A stretch of DNA of 64,000 bases from an uncultured Polaribacter sp. (GTDB taxonomy: Bacteria; Bacteroidota; Bacteroidia; Flavobacteriales; Flavobacteriaceae), in contig NZ_CANNFH010000007.1 of NCBI RefSeq assembly GCF_947503875.1, forward strand, positions 1 through 64,000, read 5' to 3'. Below, one piece after another: positions 62,750 to 64,000 of the stretch. Position 1 is the first letter of the stretch; the number at the start of each line of letters is the position of its first letter. The translations under genes and the position numbers were made by a program. The notes under the pieces are model-generated. The model was given only the letters and a program-made list of their open reading frames with translations. It searched no databases and had not been told where the DNA came from.

Positions 62750-64000
62750 ATGCTGAATATATCTAACAATAAATTAAGTAAAGAAGTAGACTTAACCCAA
62801 TTTAAGTCTGGAAAGGATATTTTTAATAAAGAATATTACAAATCCTTTAATAAATTTTTAATTGTTTTTGGTATTGTATGTATTGTTGTGTTGTTTTTAC
62901 CATGGACACAAAATATTACAGGAAGAGGAACTATAACCACTTTAACCCCAGATCAAAGACCACAAAGTATACAGTCTCAAATTCCTGGTAGAATTGAAGA
63001 GTGGTTTGTGAGAGAAGGAGATTTTGTAAAAAAAGGGGACACTATTCTTCGAATATCAGAAATTAAAAGTGATTATTTTGATGACCAACTTATAGAAAGA
63101 ACCAACCAGCAAATAAATGCAAAAGTTTCTTCTGTTGGCGCTTACAAACAAAAAGTAAACGCTTTGCAAAGACAAATTAGTTCTTTAAATAAAGAGCAAC
63201 GCCTAAAACTAGACATGGCAGAGAACAAGCTTATTCAATCTAAACTAAAAGTACAAAGTGATAGTATTGAGTTTGAGGCGGCAAAAACAAATATTAAAAT
63301 TGCAGAAAGACAATTTAATCGTGCTGTAACTTTAGAGGATGAAGGAATTTCAGCAGTAAAAGACGTAGAAGAGAAAAACTTAAAGTTACAAAAAACACAA
63401 GCTGAGTTAATTGGTAAACAAAATAAATTGCTAGAAAGTAAAAATAATGTGATTAATGCTAAAATAGAACTAAATAGAATTAACGCAGAATACCGCAATA
63501 AAATATCTAAAGCAGAAAGTGATATGTCTACAGCTATGTCTAGTGGCTTTGATGCAGAAGTACAAGTATCTAAACTAGAAAACAGCAATAGTAATTATAA
63601 AATTAGAAGAAATTTATTATACATAACTGCACCACAAAATGGCTTTATAAATAAAGCGATAAAGGGCGGAATTGGAGGTACATTTAAAGAAGGAGAATCT
63701 TTAGTTGGTATTATGCCACAAAAATTTGATTTTGCAGTAGAAACTTTTGTAAGACCCATAGATTTACCCTTGGTACATATAGGAGAAAAAGTCCGTGTAG
63801 AATTTGATGGTTGGCCTGCAATTGTATTTTCTGGTTGGCCAAACGTTTCTTACGGTACGTATGGCGCAAAAGTGGTTGCTGTAGAAAATTTTATTAGTGA
63901 AAATGGTAAATTTAGAGTTTTATTATCTCCAGATGAAGAAGATCATCAATGGCCAGATGCAATTAGAGTAGGTTCTGGCGCAAGAACAATTGCACTTTTA
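62750..64000 (+). CDS. HlyD-family membrane fusion protein (partial, runs off the window)
   Basis: From ATG at 62750 the frame is open to the end of the window (417 codons). Cytoplasmic start, one helix (about 33-50, FLIVFGIVCIVVLFLPW), then the periplasmic beta part with a biotinyl-lipoyl-like segment (SIQSQIPGRIEEWFVREGDF), long coiled coils (ALQRQISSLNKEQRLKLDMA and similar) and the returning lipoyl half (IKGGIGGTFKEGESLVGIMP). It connects the ABC protein to an outer-membrane channel, which should be encoded downstream. Begins 2 nt after the ABC stop codon. Confidence 0.93.
   Translation, partial: MLNISNNKLSKEVDLTQFKSGKDIFNKEYYKSFNKFLIVFGIVCIVVLFLPWTQNITGRGTITTLTPDQRPQSIQSQIPGRIEEWFVREGDFVKKGDTILRISEIKSDYFDDQLIERTNQQINAKVSSVGAYKQKVNALQRQISSLNKEQRLKLDMAENKLIQSKLKVQSDSIEFEAAKTNIKIAERQFNRAVTLEDEGISAVKDVEEKNLKLQKTQAELIGKQNKLLESKNNVINAKIELNRINAEYRNKISKAESDMSTAMSSGFDAEVQVSKLENSNSNYKIRRNLLYITAPQNGFINKAIKGGIGGTFKEGESLVGIMPQKFDFAVETFVRPIDLPLVHIGEKVRVEFDGWPAIVFSGWPNVSYGTYGAKVVAVENFISENGKFRVLLSPDEEDHQWPDAIRVGSGARTIALL

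Overview
The window is AT-rich DNA from a marine-type Flavobacteriaceae member, probably Polaribacter or a close relative. This placement is inferred from several things. Two secreted proteins carry type IX secretion (T9SS) C-terminal sorting domains. Promoters resemble TAnnTTTG. There is a SusC-like TonB receptor and a full-length his operon with a histidine-rich leader peptide. Intergenic palindromes of the kind GTCATTTCGA...TCGAAATGAC are abundant. No rRNA, tRNA, CRISPR array, insertion sequence or prophage gene was seen.

Layout, left to right. 1-604 is an array of five and a fraction 114-bp palindromic repeats. 667-5416 is the MoxR / DUF4350 / DUF4129 / SpoIIM-like cluster with a divergent RDD membrane protein. 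5917-14213 (minus strand) is a complete type I restriction-modification operon, hsdM-hsdS-(129 aa)-(184 aa)-(394 aa)-hsdR, with three unrecognised accessory genes between S and R and a remnant of a second hsdS 3' end. 14358-28991 is a mixed region: a caspase/CHAT-like protein that seems to lack its catalytic residues, an acyl-CoA oxidase, a YefM/YoeB toxin-antitoxin pair with its operator, a 5'-nucleotidase encoded as two genes, a YbbA/YbbP ABC exporter divergent from a TesA-like esterase, a second toxin-antitoxin pair whose toxin has an internal stop, and an EamA transporter. 29314-33540 holds an unusual zinc-finger SDR protein and two DEAD-box helicases. 33691-40391 is a laminarin-directed pair: a 1580-residue GH81 enzyme and a secreted binding protein, both T9SS cargo. 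40705-42911 holds two transporters.

43396-51246 is the his operon hisGDCBHAF(IE) on the minus strand, preceded by an 18-residue leader with four consecutive His codons and a terminator hairpin, so it is probably controlled by attenuation. Most of its intergenic spacers hold a different repeat family. 51379-56300 holds a sulfurtransferase, a miniature LETM1-like protein, proline dehydrogenase, aroB and an alpha-E protein. At about 56,700 the 3' halves of an ATP-grasp gene and a transglutaminase gene meet head to head, both lacking their 5' parts: either a deletion or an assembly chimera. The right end holds a TonB receptor, a cold-shock-domain protein, and a TetR / ABC / HlyD export operon that runs off the window. 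The ABC protein has degenerate nucleotide-binding motifs.

The most interesting theme is repeat invasion. Short palindromic repeats occur between genes and also, in frame, inside hsdS (twice), hsdM, hisA and the last codons of hsdR, where they add small peptides. The restriction operon with its non-canonical accessory genes is the best candidate for an undescribed system.
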